Assembly (NCBI GenBank): GCA_008360975.2
Contig: CM039183.1
Span: 38,307,850 to 38,371,849 of the forward strand
DNA length: 64,000 nucleotides
Direction: 5' to 3'
Origin: Lichenostomus cassidix
Taxonomy: Eukaryota > Chordata > Aves > Passeriformes > Meliphagidae
In this document: positions 1 to 14,390 of the stretch, piece after piece
Layout: every line of letters starts with the position of its first letter
Numbering within the stretch: the stretch's first letter is position 1
Notes under the pieces: model-generated
Seen by the model: only the letters and a program-made list of their open reading frames with translations
Databases searched by the model: none
What the model was told of the DNA's origin: nothing
Made by a program: the position numbers and the translations under genes

Positions 1-1562
1 CAACAGAAGTACATTTGAATAATAGGTTTACCAAAGTGAAATGAGTGGCATTTTCAGAAAATCATAATTCCATTATCGCCTTAGATTTCAAGGCTTCCAA
101 CCTTAAATGTGGTTAGTTCTCTCCAAGAACTAGGCACAGAGCACTTAAAATGATGGTGTTAGTAGGGAAAAATAGCTTTTTAAAAACCTCTTTTGCTAAT
201 GAGGATAAATGCCTGCCCAGTTTTTTATAAAATGCATGCATTTTTTATGGTTTAATTATGGTGATACAAATTCAAATACATGAGTATGATTTTATGCCTT
301 AGCCATAATAATGCATAACTGAAAATATCTATCAGAGGTTTGATAGTCGTCATGACTGGCATGTATGTGCTGTGATAATGACAGTCAGTAGTTGCCCATG
401 GCTCAGGTATGCATTTGAAGGCATACCAGTATTTGATTCTGAATTAATAGAAGTGCGACAAATTTAAGTGCAACAGGACTCTGATGAAGGTAAATGGTTG
501 TTGTCCACATATGAATAAATAAAGGAAGACCTTAAGAAGAGGCAAACAAAGAACAATTCTGCTATTGTTCTCCCAGTTTAGTTGAGACATTATCAAGAAG
601 TCAATGAAGCCCTGATCAACTGACTCATCATGAATACAACCACAGTGACTGAATGTGTCCCACTCAACCAATAATTCTAACATACAAAAAAATCCTCAGA
701 GCAAAATCCTTAGCTAAACTAAAATATAAACTAATCCTTCTCTTGTAAAATTGCTGGAGTAACTCTCATGTGCCCCTGTTAGCATCTGCCCACCTTGTAC
801 AAACCAGCAGAACCTACTGTGGCAAGTATTGCCACCAGTGTGAAGTACTACTATCACTACACAACTGTAGCAAGCAGTATATTCCAGATTCCTTTTCTGT
901 TGCAGTTCCCTATGAAAGGAAATATCCATAGCTGTGGAAAATTTTAAGCAGCTATTAATCATGCAGGATTATAAATGAATATATATGGCCTAAAAAAAAA
1001 TCCTAACCAAAAATAGTCTCAGCTATTGACAAAACTAAAACCAACATAACCTGAAGCACTCTGCTAGTGATGTAGTAGTAAGAGCAGTAAAGGACATTTA
1101 ATGCTTCTAATTCACAATATGCTACATAAATACAAATTGCAAGACAGTCCATCTAAATATGCTGTTTGCTTTAATGTGTGCACAATCTACAATACAGTGA
1201 ATAAATGGACAAGCTGCCCCAAACCACACCACAAATCACTGTCAGAGCTGTGAAGGGACCTGCCAAACTCCTCTCAGTCTCTAGGCAGTCTGATTGGACA
1301 GACCAGAACCATTTTTTTCCTCCACAACAAGGGACTGTCACTCTGACAGTGCCTGTCTTCAGCATGCCTGTGACTTACACTTGGCCACAAGTGATAAAGC
1401 AGCAGAGGAGGTGTCTGCTGCAGCTTCAGCAGAAATCTCTCTGCAGTTCAGACTGGCTGCAGTATGCACAGTTTCTTTATTTGTGTGTTGAAATGGCCAC
1501 AGCAGTTCATTAAATATGCCCCACAGCTCCACTGTGGTACCCAGTTCTCCTGATCTTCCTTT

Positions 1563-1775
1563 TCACAAAGTCACGGAATCATTTACGTTGGAAAAGATCT
1601 CTTGAGATCATCAAGTCCAACAATTAACCCAGCATTGCCAAATCCACTACTAAACCATGTCTGCAAGTGCCACATGACATGTCTTTTAAATGCCTCCAAG
1701 CATGGTGATGTCGCCATTTGCCTGGGCAGCGTGCACAGTGCTTTACAACCCTTTCAGGGAGTTTTCTGGTGTGTT
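1563..1775 (-). mobile_element. CR1 LINE 3'-end fragment
   Basis: The plus strand reads as the reverse complement of an avian CR1 tail: 'ggaatcatttacgttgga', then 'catcaagtccaacaatta', 'actaaaccatgt' and 'cctgggcagc'. These are the familiar blocks of CR1 3' untranslated and terminal ORF2 sequence, with scattered substitutions. The element is 5'-truncated, as nearly all CR1 copies are, and lies in the sense orientation of RPS6KA2. Its exact ends are approximate. Confidence 0.85.
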
Positions 1776-4700
1776 GTTAAAACCATCCTGAATTTCCTGT
1801 GGTAAAAAAGAGCATTTGCTATCCCGGTCGTTGTTTCCCCTGAGACATGATGTTTTGCATGAATACAGACTCTTCTTTATTCCTCTCTGTGACAGCCCAT
1901 GAACCTCCTGCAGCCCTTCCTTTGCAGGGAATGATGTCTTTTCTCTAGGAAAGTCATTCTGATTTGAATTCAAATTCAATTTGAATTCAGTTAAGGGAAT
2001 TGAAGAATTAAGGGAAGATCTCAGCTACTAGTCCTGAGAAGTTGAGTAATACTTAACGATGCTACTTTTTCTATTTCTCCCTGTAGATGTGTGGTGAAGA
2101 ACAACTCAAATGCCACCATAATGGATAAGTGACATACATGCAACATGAGCTCTGCTGTACCTTGGCAGACAAGAGCTATGAAGCACAAGGGTCTTCTATT
2201 GCCCTTTAGTAGAGAAATAAACTGAGCCATAAAGCAAATAGATTTTTGCTGTGCATTGGACACATAGGGATTGTTCAGAAACTCATCAAACAGTGTATAA
2301 AACAATTCCAGAGTAAAAGAGGCTCAGCACAGTCAATAGTGTCCTTTGTTCTAATAGGGGACTTGTTTGTTTTTTGACTATCACATCCTTTGTGTGACTA
2401 ACTGACTGAGAAAAAGGAGCATTTTCTTTCCTCAGTGGGATTTAGGGTAATAACCTCAAGATATTCTAAAATGAGTCAAGCTCCTTTAAAGGACAATACT
2501 GAACACTGTCTCTATTAAGAAAGAAAGGATCAGGACAGAGTATTTTCAAGATCCCAATTAGCGCATCTGTCCAGTTTTTACAAGTCCTTCTAAAAGTCTT
2601 CTGCGTGGAAAAAATAATCCAATTCTCCTTTACTAATGGATTTTCAATGGCTTTAGCCTTGCCAGAGCAGACTGATGAGTACAAAAGAGAGTATCAATAA
2701 AATTCTGTGTGGGTAAAGCCTTGCTGAAATTGGCACAAAAACTAAATAGACAATATATATATTTGCTTGTTGCTTTTTTGTGAAGGTATTTGCATGATTC
2801 CAACTGTGTAGATAAATTTCTTCTTCTGGACTTAGTTATGCCCTTAGCAGATGTTGGAGCCTTCAGCTGTTTGATACCACCCACCAGCTGGGACTTACAG
2901 CCTTTACAGCCCTGCCAAAGAAACCGTACGTGTGAGCACTCCCTAATCCACTTTAACTGAACCAGCCCTGCTCATACAAATTGCCTTTACAAACACTGAA
3001 ATTAACCTGAATGACTGTGCATGAAAAGAATGGAGAATGGCTGTGTTTCTCACATGGAGTTCTCCATCACTACGGTTGTGAGATTGGAAAAAGGCAAGAG
3101 GTGGGAGGAGACAGTTTAACTGCCTTTGCTGTCTGGAAAATGAACAGCCTAAAAGAAAAGGTGAGAGAAAAGCAAGAGAGTGAGAAAGAGGACAGAAAAG
3201 AAACATGAGATGCACTGATGGGAAGAGCAGTGATACAGGCCTGAGAGAAAGGATGGGGCACTGGCCAGGCTAAGCTGGAGCAAGCAGTAAGGAAAGTGCT
3301 CTGTTGGGTCTTTCTATGCTGGGCAGAAAGGACTTTGTGCATCTTTAATGACCAAAGAAGACTGTATTGAAACATTTGCTTGGTTCTGACTTGATATTTC
3401 TCTTTAAGTGAAACAGGACTCAAAAGCTGTCCGATCATGTCAGTTGAAATGGGTGATGGCAGCCACTTCCCTTCTGGGGGGAGCTGAATGCACCTAGTAC
3501 TGACACAGTGGTTTAACCCCTAACACCATGGCATGTGCCACTACCATGGACTGCAGCAAAAATTCTCCATTTTCTTTTATAGATTTATTCCACAACAAAA
3601 CTCACAAACATGGGGAAGCATTGAAGGTACACCTTGCAGCACAGGAATAGATAAAAAATATGTTGAGGAGCTCTGAATTAGGAGTTCTGGTGGCTCATGC
3701 TGCAGAGGCATAAGGCATAATTCTTTTTTCCCCCAGTCCCAAATGGGATCAGCCTCTGCTTTGTCTTCAACTTCCCCAAATGGGGGCAGCTGAAACTGAA
3801 ATACCAGTGTGTGAACTGGGGCAGTCCCCATCTGCTGCTCATCTACAGCAACAGAAAGTCCATCAGAAGATAGGGAAGACACCTGGGCATTGTCATACCT
3901 TTTACAGCCACAGCTGAGGCTGACAGTGTGTTTAGGCAGAGGGATGATGTAAAGTTCCTTTTAACCAGCACCAGGGAACTTATAATGGCTTTGTGAAAAA
4001 AGCATGGAGTAGGAAGAGAGTTTTATATTCTTTTTTAAGCTGCCTTGTTTTCTATTATATACTTTACATTATTTTCTGTAATCTGTTTGGAGAGCAAGCA
4101 TGGGTTAATCACCTTTAAGAACAGATTAATTATATAGTGTGATGTGATAGTCCCTATAAAAATCCTTTCCTTTTCTGGGAAGGGAAGAATGAGCAAAAGG
4201 AGAATTAATTTTGTGTCCCTTTGCACATTATATCTACACTGTGATGTGTTTGAAAATTCAGGGCACCACTAGTGGAACTGACTATAGGTGAGATTCGCAT
4301 CTCTTCTGAAAAAGGGAGGTGTGAAAGTATACAGAGATTTTAACCTGACAGTTTCACCTACAATACTAATTCCAATGAAAGTGTCACAGAGAGAGAGTTC
4401 TGCAGTTCTGTGCTGCTGGAAAATGTACAGGTTTCCATTTCAGTAATATTTCCTTCTAAAAATAAGCTCTATTCATGCCAACCATCTGTTTTAATTTGGT
4501 TCCTTTTTTGATGTCAAATAACTCAAGCTGGATGAAAATCACTGTAGAAAGGCTAATATTATTTAAAAGAACATGGTATAATTTTACATTTAGATGTCTC
4601 CAAGGAGAACTTTTCCAAGCCTAATAGTTTCTGAGGGACTATTTGCTGTGCTATTAGTTTTGATTAGCTCCAGAAATTCATTCCCTCTATCTACTCTTAA

Positions 4701-5014
4701 ATCTTTCTGGAAAACAGTGAAATGACTATTAGAAGACACAGGCCTAATTAGCAGTATCTTTCTGAGATTAGGACTGTCCATCTGATTAAGCTGTGCAGGT
4801 GAGACATTAAATGTTTCTGCACACACAGCATGCCCACTTGCTGCCACTCTTTGCTGACTTAGCACTCCTAAGCTGTCAGCTGAAACTGTTAATTAACTGT
4901 ACTTGTTAATTAGCACTTACATGGTAGCATGCATTTTCTAAGTAGTGCAGAAACACTAACGTATTTATTCCAATAGCACTTTGTGAAACAGAAAAGCTCA
5001 TTTTAGGGAGGAGT

Positions 5015-5140
5015 CTTCAGTTTTGGAGGCAGAATAGCTTGGTGGGAAAGGCTCTGCGCTGTATTTCAGTCTGCTCTGCTCAGCACACGTCCTTGGATCA
5101 GACTGATGAGTTTTCAGTCCGTAAAATAACTGCAACGCCA
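5015..5140 (+). mobile_element. Possible MIR (CORE-SINE) relic
   Basis: The order 'ggctctgcgctg', 'gtctgctctgctcagcac', 'cttggatca' and 'tgagttttcagtccgtaaaat' follows the MIR consensus (CTCTGCCAC, CTTGGGCAA, CTCAGTTTCCTCATCTGTAAAAT) with gaps and many substitutions. MIR elements are old and occur in all amniotes. Divergence makes the identification tentative. Confidence 0.5.
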
Positions 5141-5891
5141 CTCTCACCTTCTTTTACAAAAATCTTCAGGAATGGAAACTAGTGTATCACTTTCAGAACT
5201 TACAAAAGGGGAAAATTATTGCATCAGTATGGTAGACAAATACAAGAAGCATAATTTGAATGGCCCCAAAAGAGAAACAGAGCCACGAAGGACCAAATTC
5301 TGTCCAAAACACTTTAGGTATTTGGCAAGCAAGCTAACAAAGAGAAACATGATATTATTAAGCTGTAGAAAAACTGCTGCCTGATCCTAGGTCTCAAGAA
5401 AGATCTAGTTAGCAAAGGGAAATACCATATTCTCACATTCTTCAGAGGTTCAGCCATGTCAAGGAGAGACATAGTGAGCTTTGTGATGAAATGGGAAGGA
5501 GGCTGCAGGAATCCTTAAACCAGAGGAGACGTACAACCACTACACATTTAAGATTTGTTTCAAAGCTGAGATTAAGAGCTGGCCTGCACACATTTCTGTA
5601 TTTCTATCTGCCCTCTCTAATTATCCTGATAAGACTTAAACAATGCCTTGACCCCATTTACCTCAAAAGCCAGCAATGGCTCTTGCTGCAAGAAACAAGC
5701 TGGCTACTAGTAGAAATGCTTGAGCCACTCCTGCCTCTCTGCCCTGCCTTCTCCCACATCCTTCCAGCAGAGCCCAGCACTCTGTACTGGCCTAGCCTTT
5801 CTGAAGCTGTAGCTGCAGAGCTCTGCCTATTTGAGCAGTGTCTCCTTGGAGAACTGCCTTATTTCTATGGGGAGACTCTCCAGCAGAAAGC

Positions 5892-5958
5892 ATAGAATCA
5901 CAGAATATGCTGAGCTGGAAGGGACCGTCAGGATTGTCGAGTCCAACTCCTATCTGAA
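5892..5958 (-). mobile_element. CR1 LINE 3'-terminal fragment
   Basis: The blocks 'catagaatcacagaatatg', 'gagctggaagggacc' and 'tcgagtccaactcct' are the reverse complement of the last 65 or so bases of a bird CR1, including the terminal ATTCTATG-type repeat. It is severely 5'-truncated, and the orientation is that of RPS6KA2 transcription. Confidence 0.85.
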
Positions 5959-8409
5959 GACACTCAAATCAAAATAGAAAGGTGAGACTCATTGAAGTTT
6001 TGCAGGTATTTCAGAAAACCCAAATCTTAAAAAATGAGGACACCATATAAAATATGCTATGTTGCCTCCTGTTATGGTGAGTGTACAGAATGGCCCTGGT
6101 CCAGCGTCGAAGTCAGACCCTTTGATAAAGTTTTTGAAATGGGAAAACCAAAAAAGCCTTCAAAAATACTCTCACAGATGAGATATAAGATCCTCATAGT
6201 CAGCAATAATCTATCATCCTTTGCTACTTCATCCATTTTACTGTATATCATTTTCTCTTTCCATCACATCTAGAGGACACCCTCCACGCTGTTTGTAATC
6301 ACTCTTAGTAATTAGCCCTTATTAGCTCTATTAAGGCTGGTTTCTTTGCAGAGCACTCAAGAAATCAGCTCTCCCTATGCAAATTCAAAGACAGACAAAG
6401 ATTTGTGCTTAAATCTGCTCTAAAGCCTGTCTTCCAACATGGCACCCTGTAGGCTACAGAATCTGGTGCCACCCTTCCAAGAAGCTTGAGTAGGCTTCAG
6501 ACACTCAAAACCATCTTTAACTTAAGTGTCTCAACCACATTATTTCCTGATGCCCAGCTTTTTAAACCAAATTTCATGGGAGAACCTGGTGTTATCAGTA
6601 GTTTTTCAAGGTAAGAAGGGGTCTTGTACTTCTGATCCTGCATTTTGTAAGGCTACATTTCCACTAATATGACAAATCCAACTTCTTGGCATGTGAGGGG
6701 AAAGACATCTTGGTCATCTCCTTGAAGAGTCTGCTTTACAAACTGCTCTCACAATCAGACTTCTTTTCCCCCTGAAACTCCCTTTTTTAGCTTCAAGACA
6801 TTCTGTCTTCCCTTGCTGTCTTTAGCAGCCAAATGCTTGTCATCCATCATTTATATCACCTTAGAGATATTTATAGATTTTGATCGCATCCCACCGGGCT
6901 CTTGTCTGTCTTACATCACACATATCTGTAGCACTCTTGATAGAGCTTGCCTTGTAATTCTTGCATATTTTCTGCTAGAGGTGCTCTCTAGTTTGCTTAT
7001 ATTCTATCTTAAACCACAGCTATCAAACGAACACATGATCCCACAGAGTTTAGTATTCCTACTCAGGTACAACAAGAAAAACTCACTTACTTATATACAA
7101 GCATGTTAGTAGGATAGAAATCTGCATTTGAGCTTTATTAATAAAACTGTAACTGCACTAACAACATATTTATGGAAGGCTTGTCTGATGCTGGTATTCA
7201 AATATTTGTATTTCAATGCTATGAACTATTTGAGTGCAATGAACAGCTTCATTACATATTCAGGGAATGAACGCAAATGGGAATGAATAATTTTGGGAAG
7301 ACTGCAGTGAGAGACAATTTCTCAGTAAAATATTGGAAAGTATCTCTCAGAATTATTAGTATGATCTTGCAGTGGCAAAAGATATGCTCTTCATCGATAA
7401 TTTGATAAGCCAAGGACAGTTAGAGGCTTCTGGAAGCACAGCTAGTGCTCTGATTTCCCTTCACATTGCTAACAACTTTTATAATGAGGTTCTTTTACAT
7501 GACATATTCTTCCTGATGCCATTTTTTCCCCAAGTGAGAGATGTGATAGAGGCATACTCCTGTCCATGCAAACCTGACTCTGGCAGCCACCCAGCAAAGC
7601 CAAGAGTTTGCATTACTAGGGACTGAATGAAAACTGAGACAGGACCTCAGCATGTGATCCATACCCATTCAGCCCATCCTCCCTCTTGTGGACTCCTGAT
7701 AGTGCTCTGCTCCAGCATCAGGTAACTTCTGCTAAATTTCAAAGCCACATTTAAAGGGAATGCATTACCAGTGGCTCTGACCTGGAGAGTGCTGCACATC
7801 CCCTGTGCCCTGACCCCTGTACCATGTTCTGGTGCAGGCAGCGGGGTGGAAAGGTTGGACAAGCAGTGGATGAGCACCTGTTGGTGTTGACAAGCTGGCA
7901 GACTCAGGGCCAAGAAATCTGAGGTCATCCAGCAAACTTTCCATTGACTTGCCTATTTAAATACTGATATATTTATCCATTTTCCACCAGACACTAAGTA
8001 CCTCCCAAACAGACAAAAATAGATACAAAGTCTTCCCTGAAATGTCCACTGTCTGTTTCACTTTAGTGACTTTCTGTGGTTAAGGAGAGACAATTTTAAG
8101 CAAAACTCTCTACATCTACAGACATCTTAACTTTCAAAGAGAATTAATGATGTTTGGACTGATTTTTTCCTTCTTTATTTATTTTTTTTCTTATTTCACT
8201 AAATAAGATTCCTATTTTCTTTACTGAATTCAGCTAAACTCCTGGCGCAACCATAGTACAGGTTAAGGAAAAAATGTAGAGCCACTAAATACTACTGTGT
8301 AACCTCCTCCCTTCAGATTAGTGCGCAATTTTATCTATTTACAACCACCTAAAAACAACCAAACCAAGACTGTGAACATCAGTGGAAGGGGAAAATGAAG
8401 TTTTCCTCT

Positions 8410-8441
8410 GGGTTTTGGTGACTATGGGTTTTGGTGACTAT
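8410..8441. repeat. 16-base tandem duplication
   Basis: The unit gggttttggtgactat occurs twice in direct succession with no mismatch, inside an intron. It is probably a replication-slippage duplication of recent origin, and no function is implied. Confidence 0.9.
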
Positions 8442-11400
8442 GTCACTCACTGTTACTAGCAAATAAATAGACATACACAACCAGTTCGATTACACAAGGC
8501 TGCTAACACTAGCTCTCGTGAGTTACTGATTTCTATTTATTGATAGCATGTTGACATCGCTTCTCTGCTGGTATTGAATTTTTGTAGCTAATTAAAATGC
8601 ACCTTCTCTCCAGTCTGCACATACCAAAATATGCTAGATAGATGTGCTTTCAGTGCTTTGCAATTACCAGGATTATATACAAGCTGAAAAATTTACTAGG
8701 ACACTAGCATAAATTAACTTGTATCTCAGTGGCAGACATGGACTGCAAACTGGCTTTGCTCACAACTGTGGAACATCTGGAGCCAAACAATTGGTTAGTA
8801 CATTACAAAGATAGGAAAAAGTAATGAGATTCACATGTGTTTCAAGATCCAAATTCCACTGTAATATTGGAACCTGCAAAATTGAACTTGTCAATTGGGA
8901 CTGTATCTACTGTTTTTCTTCTTCAAAGGAGGGGAAAATGTATATCCTGTGTTTTTACCTAGTTGTTTGCCCTGCCTCTAACAGCGTGGAGGGACTAAAA
9001 ACCCGAAAGACTTAACCAGTTAGATATTGTTTTGACCTGGAGAAGAAGGCAGTTGACATCAAAATGTTGAATGTGACATCTAAGCCACCCACCTCTGCAA
9101 TGTCTGGGTCAGTTACCATATTGGGGGTAGAACTGGCCCAGCAGCAGAAATTTCTACGTGGCTATTATCCACCAGTAATCCCTCCTGAAGATCAGGAGTC
9201 AGTCTAAATAGATAAACCTTTAGAAACAGGGAGATGAAATCAAGCCCTTTTCTAACTTAATCTGGCATCAGTAAGAAGCATATCCAAAAATCCAGCTTGA
9301 AAGCTTCACTAGCGCTCCAAGCTTGAAAGCTGTGCAATAGTTTTAGGAAAAGAAAAACATTTGGAATATGTTAATTGCATCATATCTCTGGCAGGTTTTG
9401 AAAAATCTGATTCACCAAGAACCCTGAACTGCAAACAAGAGTTTTTAGTCTGTTTAGGCTTCCATTGCCAACTTTCTTCTACCCAGAAAAACCCCTCCCA
9501 TCTCCCCTAGCATCGTTCTTTTACTTAATTAATTAATTTTCCATAGATGCTGATGTGACTGAAATACTTTGATCTGATTTTGCTTTGCCTCTGACCTCAC
9601 CATTACAGGTATACCCATGTGAAGCTTGTAACTACGACTGACAATGCCAGTTCCTTTTGCTATTAAAAATCATTAAGCCTGCTGTAGTCAAGATGATCAG
9701 TATTACAGCAGAAGATTTTGAAACACAGTAGAGGTCCATCAGAGGAGAAGCACTCCTTTTTTCCCATGTCTCTTCTTTCTACCAGAGTCTTATGAAGCAT
9801 CCAACTCAGAATATTCTGAGGTTCAGAAGAATAAACAATATTCTTACTTGCATTTCAGAACTTTTTACTTTTTTCACTCGGGAATGAGACGGAAAGAAAG
9901 TTAAGAGTAAAATTTTAAAAGCTCCTCAGAGTACGTACGTGCAGTAGAATATGACACATAGACTTGCTAAACCAACATCTATCTGCACTGACCTAGATAG
10001 GTGCCTGTTAGTTTCAGGGCAGACACAGTTTGCAGGAAATCTGACTGTCTACAGGGCTTTCTCTTGGTAGTGAAATGCTCTCAGAAGGGGAGATATGTCT
10101 GAATTCTGAAATATTGCAGTTAGGAGCCTGAGGGCATGTCTAAAATAGCTTTAGAGTTTATTATTAGCATTTCATTTTTACAGATGACATGGAAGAAGAG
10201 GGAATAGGTTGAAAGAAAATTCTTTTCTTTAGCAGGTTCCATGACTGGATTTACCAACGCAGTACAGCTGCCTAGAGGTGCAGAGAGGTGTCTGGGGGAA
10301 ATTCCCAAAGCTCCTCAGTGAGCAACGTGCCTAATCTCAATGAGTTCTGAAAAGAGTGAAATTCTAGATCTGTTTAAATGCCTTTACAACACCAGCAAAG
10401 AACTTCTTTGCAGTGCTAGACACCTAATAATTTCTACAAGATGCTACAGTTAGTAGCAGATGGCCAGCAAAAGGAAAAGGGATGAAGTGTTTTGCATTTT
10501 AATAAATATATTCTACTTCTGGGCTAGCAAAGGAGTTGCTTTTCTGACTGTACCTCTGACTCAAGGTACTCTGGCCAGGTACTCTCCGGTCTCAGTATGA
10601 CACCACACAACAATAATAAATAAGGTGAGTGGCAATCTCCATGGAAGGATTATTTATTTACACAGTGACATGATGTGTATCCTCCTGCAGTTATGCCACC
10701 ACATAATTTCCTTAACTCCTTTCCTAACACCAGCCTTCCCTGGGGAGACAGGATGATGTTCTCTGATGTGTTGGCAGTTTATCTGAAAGAGAGCTTTTAA
10801 TGAGGCTGTGCAAGGCAAGTGGGGCTGCTGCCTATCACACAAACCATCACTGCAGATACTTTTTCCTGTGTATGTTATGTATTAGAGAGCACTGAGAAAA
10901 TTATACTTACTGACAGAAATGAAAAGAGCCTAATTACAGTGATTTTTATAGAGACAGTTAAAAGATGCATGTCATAAGGGACGGATATATAATTATGATA
11001 ATATCAGTTGCAACTCCTGTGCTATCTAATTACTTGAAATGGGTGGCATTGTGCAAGTTTTTTTGAAAGTGAGCTACTCTGACAACAAAATTATATAATC
11101 TTATTATGAAATTACAATAAAATTGAAGGAAAAGTAAAATTAATATATTGGTAGGAGTAGTAACCAAAGAGGCAGCACTAAATGTGCTGGAAAGACAGAA
11201 CAAACAGAAACCTACCAACTGTCTCCAACCCCAAATCTGTGCTACACATTTGACTCACACTGTCAGAAATTGAGATGGTGCACATGTTGCCTACACTGGC
11301 AGTCAAAATCAAGACATATTTACATTACAAGAATAGAGTCCTAAGAAGTGGAGGAAGAAAGGAATAAAAAGAGGAAATAATAATAAAAATGGGAAAGAGC

Positions 11401-12672
11401 ATAAACCTATCAATCCCAGTTCTGAACTCTTCTGGAGCTTTGAGTGTCTCCATGCATTGACTTTGTTCTGGATCTTCTGAGTTACTCCAAACACCCAGCT
11501 GCAGAGCATGCTGGACCCTGTCAGATTTGAGCACTCAGATGTCTTTGAGGGATGAGGTTTTTCTATTTTGGTTTCACACTGGCTGTATTACACTGATAAA
11601 ACTGTCCACAAGAGTTGATAAAAATGACATATTAGTTATTAATTTAATTTAGCATACATTTTGTTAATCATGCATGTATTTAAATTATACAGAACCTATA
11701 CCTACTATAATATAATGACATCTGTTGACAAATGACCTGGGCACTGACAACTCTAGAAAACTCTAATTTTTTCATTCATTAGGAATGAAAATAATAGCAC
11801 ATTCATAAGCGAGCCCACAGATCTGCTGGTAAGCCCACGCTCCTAATTACGGCATAGCCTAAAAAAATCAACCATTGTTTGTACAGTGACATCAACACTG
11901 GAGGTTAATAGTATTATTCAGATTTTTGTGGCCACCAAGAGGAAACACAAAAAGTTTCATGGATTTTCATGCATACTGTATTGTCATCAGTCTAGTAACA
12001 GAAAATAACACTGAATAAAAGAAAAGGCTCCATCATCTCAGCAGCTTCCTGGCTTCTGTGGCTGAGTTGACTCCATTTTATGCACCATTGCTTGACCAAG
12101 TTTGAAGTTCATTGACTTGTCTGTAATGCCCATATAAATAAATATTTTAAATCTCTCCTGAAGTTTGACTTTTGTTCATTTCAGTAGCATTGGTTTTGAA
12201 TATCAGGAAGACAAAAAGAAATATGAGTTTTTCTAGGTGATAGTGGTTTTCACATACAAATCTGTTTAATTACAATTAAAAAGTCAGATCTAAAGAACTT
12301 GAGAAAGAAGAATAAATCATATTTCAACTTTGCAATAATTTTATATGTTATGTTTTTTAATTATGATGATTCAGTGTAGGATATGTTAAAAATCTTACTC
12401 AGTTTGCAAGGAGCATGGCTGAAGTGATTAACATGATTTCCATGCAAGACAGCAAAGTTTTTTTCCACTGAGGAATTCTGCTTGGTGATATTGAAGTGTG
12501 AAAAATAATAAAAGACTTATAATGAAACATGCCATCTTACAAAAGAGAAAAAAATCCCAACAACACCCAGCAACAAGAGATAAGCCAACAAAAAATCCAG
12601 TGACAACACTGCTGCCCTGGCTGGCAGAGCAGTCTCAGCTGCATTTTTGGCACCTAGCAGAGGTTTTATTAC

Positions 12673-12798
12673 CTTCACTGCAAACTCCGTTTCTGTAGCT
12701 TTATGAACGCATCTCTTGCACACTGAATAGGAGCCAATTCCTATGTCCTCCTTGATCTCATACCCATCAGTAAAATGAATGTTGTTCCCATGTAACTG
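12673..12798 (-). CDS. RPS6KA2: RPS6KA2 window exon 11: C-kinase glycine loop and ATP lysine
   Basis: This 126-base exon is in phase 0 at both ends. It encodes [20 protein letters not shown], then [20 protein letters not shown] and VK. It begins the C-terminal CaMK-type kinase that ERK activates. IGIGSYSVC is the glycine-rich loop, and the last residue, Lys of AVK, is the ATP-binding lysine (human K444). The acceptor is TTTTCCTTACAG and the donor is AAG then GTAATA. The loop has Ile where human RSK3 has Val, keeping the GxGxxxxV spacing (the V is in SYSV). The following exon (IIDKSK-type start) was not found down to base 1. Confidence 0.97.
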
Positions 12799-14390
12799 CT
12801 GTAAGGAAAAACGAAAGAAACAAGGTAATCAGGACATGGGTATGTAACAGCAAGGACTCACCCCTCCTGAAGGAGGTGCTTGATCTCCTCTCCTTCACAG
12901 AGTTCTCTTGTTCTTAGCAGCTTTGCTAAGTCCAGTTAAAAAATTATGAAGCCCTTCACTTAAACAAATAAGTGTGTCTCTTCCCTTTTTACCTTTTTCC
13001 AGTCTGTAAGATGGAATTGTCCATGTAGAAGTAGTGGCAAAACTGCAGAGATTTTCTAAACTGTTTTTGAAATGCAGAAAATCACCGTCTATTCGAAATT
13101 CACAGGAAACTGTGGGCTCAAATCTCCTGAGAAACCCACATAACTTCAAAATATAAACTGATTTCTAATTACTGAGGGGAAGTAATTATAAAATACTTAT
13201 AATATACTAACAGCTTCACTGTCTTCAAGAGAGGTATTCCATACATGGGGAGTGCACCCAGACCACTGGGGGTCATGTCTAGAATACTTTTATCTGTGGT
13301 TTCTACATGAGAGAGAAGTTACTATTTAAGCTATTCATATGCTCTTTGGAAAATGTAGACTGGTTAAATGCCCAAATCTGAGGCTTTCCTGCAAATTCCA
13401 TCCCAGGACTCAAGAAATGACCAGCACCTCTAAAAATCCTCCAAAATCCTCTGTCTAAAAATGTAACCTTGCTAGCAAAGTTCACACAGAACCTGCTAAA
13501 TTACAGACATGCATGTGTTAATATTCAATACACTTTTACAATGTAAATCACAGGAATGAATATAACATTTCTGGGATGTAATTGCTTGGGTAACATTTCA
13601 CTCACTATTGCATACGAGCATCTTTAAAAGTATGATATATTCCACTGCAAATAATTAAGATAGAGATGAAAACCCATGAAAACCACAGGCAGAGTCTCCC
13701 CCTTTGAGCTGTGGCTCTGGGTAGGGCAGGGAGCTTTTTCTTAGTGAGAAAATTTGCTGCATCTTTGAGCAGCTCAGCTCTTTTTCCCTATTCACTTCTC
13801 CTCTTATATACTGAACAACATAATTTGTAGCAATTAATTTCTGGTTTAAAGTACAACTGGATAGATTGCAAAGAACCAAGGGTCTGGCATCTTTCCCCTG
13901 TCAAGCCACCTTGGTTTAGGTGAGTACACCCAGGTTTTTGTGCAGTATGGTGGCCTCTAACACTGAGGAGCTTGGGCTCTGTGCGTGTGGGAGCCGACAG
14001 CAGTAGTTCATCAAGCCTCTTGGCCAGCACAGACTGTATTATATAATACAAGACACAACTGAATGAGAGAATGACATGCACTCAGTGAAAAAACACTTAA
14101 TCATCTGCCCTGCATGCACAACTGGAATCATGTTTCAGGTATCGAGAAATACTTTTCATTTTAGTTGTGACTAAGTGCAGTTCCTATTTCCTTTGCAAAT
14201 GGTGAGGAACCATACACATAAAAGCCTTTGCGAAAAAATTCTCCTTTTCCAACACCTACGTGCTGCATGTGAAACACCTCCTTCCTGCACTAGGTAGCTG
14301 TGAAATACCAGTGAAAACTCCAGGCATTTAAAATATGTTACGCACATATCTGTCTGCACATGAGATGTGAAATGTAACCAGCATCAGTAC
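12799..14390 (-). other. RPS6KA2 intron 10
   Basis: This is a 1592-base intron between the linker exon and the first C-kinase exon. I see no recognisable repeat, RNA gene or additional exon in it. The acceptor side has a pyrimidine-rich TTTCGTTTTTCCTTACAG. Confidence 0.85.

Larger units (their letters stand above)
1..12672 (-). other. RPS6KA2 intron after exon 11 (partial)
   Basis: At least 12.6 kb of intron starts at the donor at 12672 and continues beyond base 1. I looked for the next C-kinase exons (YGQHPNII, GGELLDR and the HRD and DFG motifs) on the minus strand and saw none. The recognisable contents are CR1 remnants at about 1.56 and 5.9 kb, a possible MIR at about 5.0 kb, a palindromic AT patch around 1962-1990, and a 16-base tandem duplication at 8.4 kb. 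The many short open frames here show no family features. Confidence 0.85.
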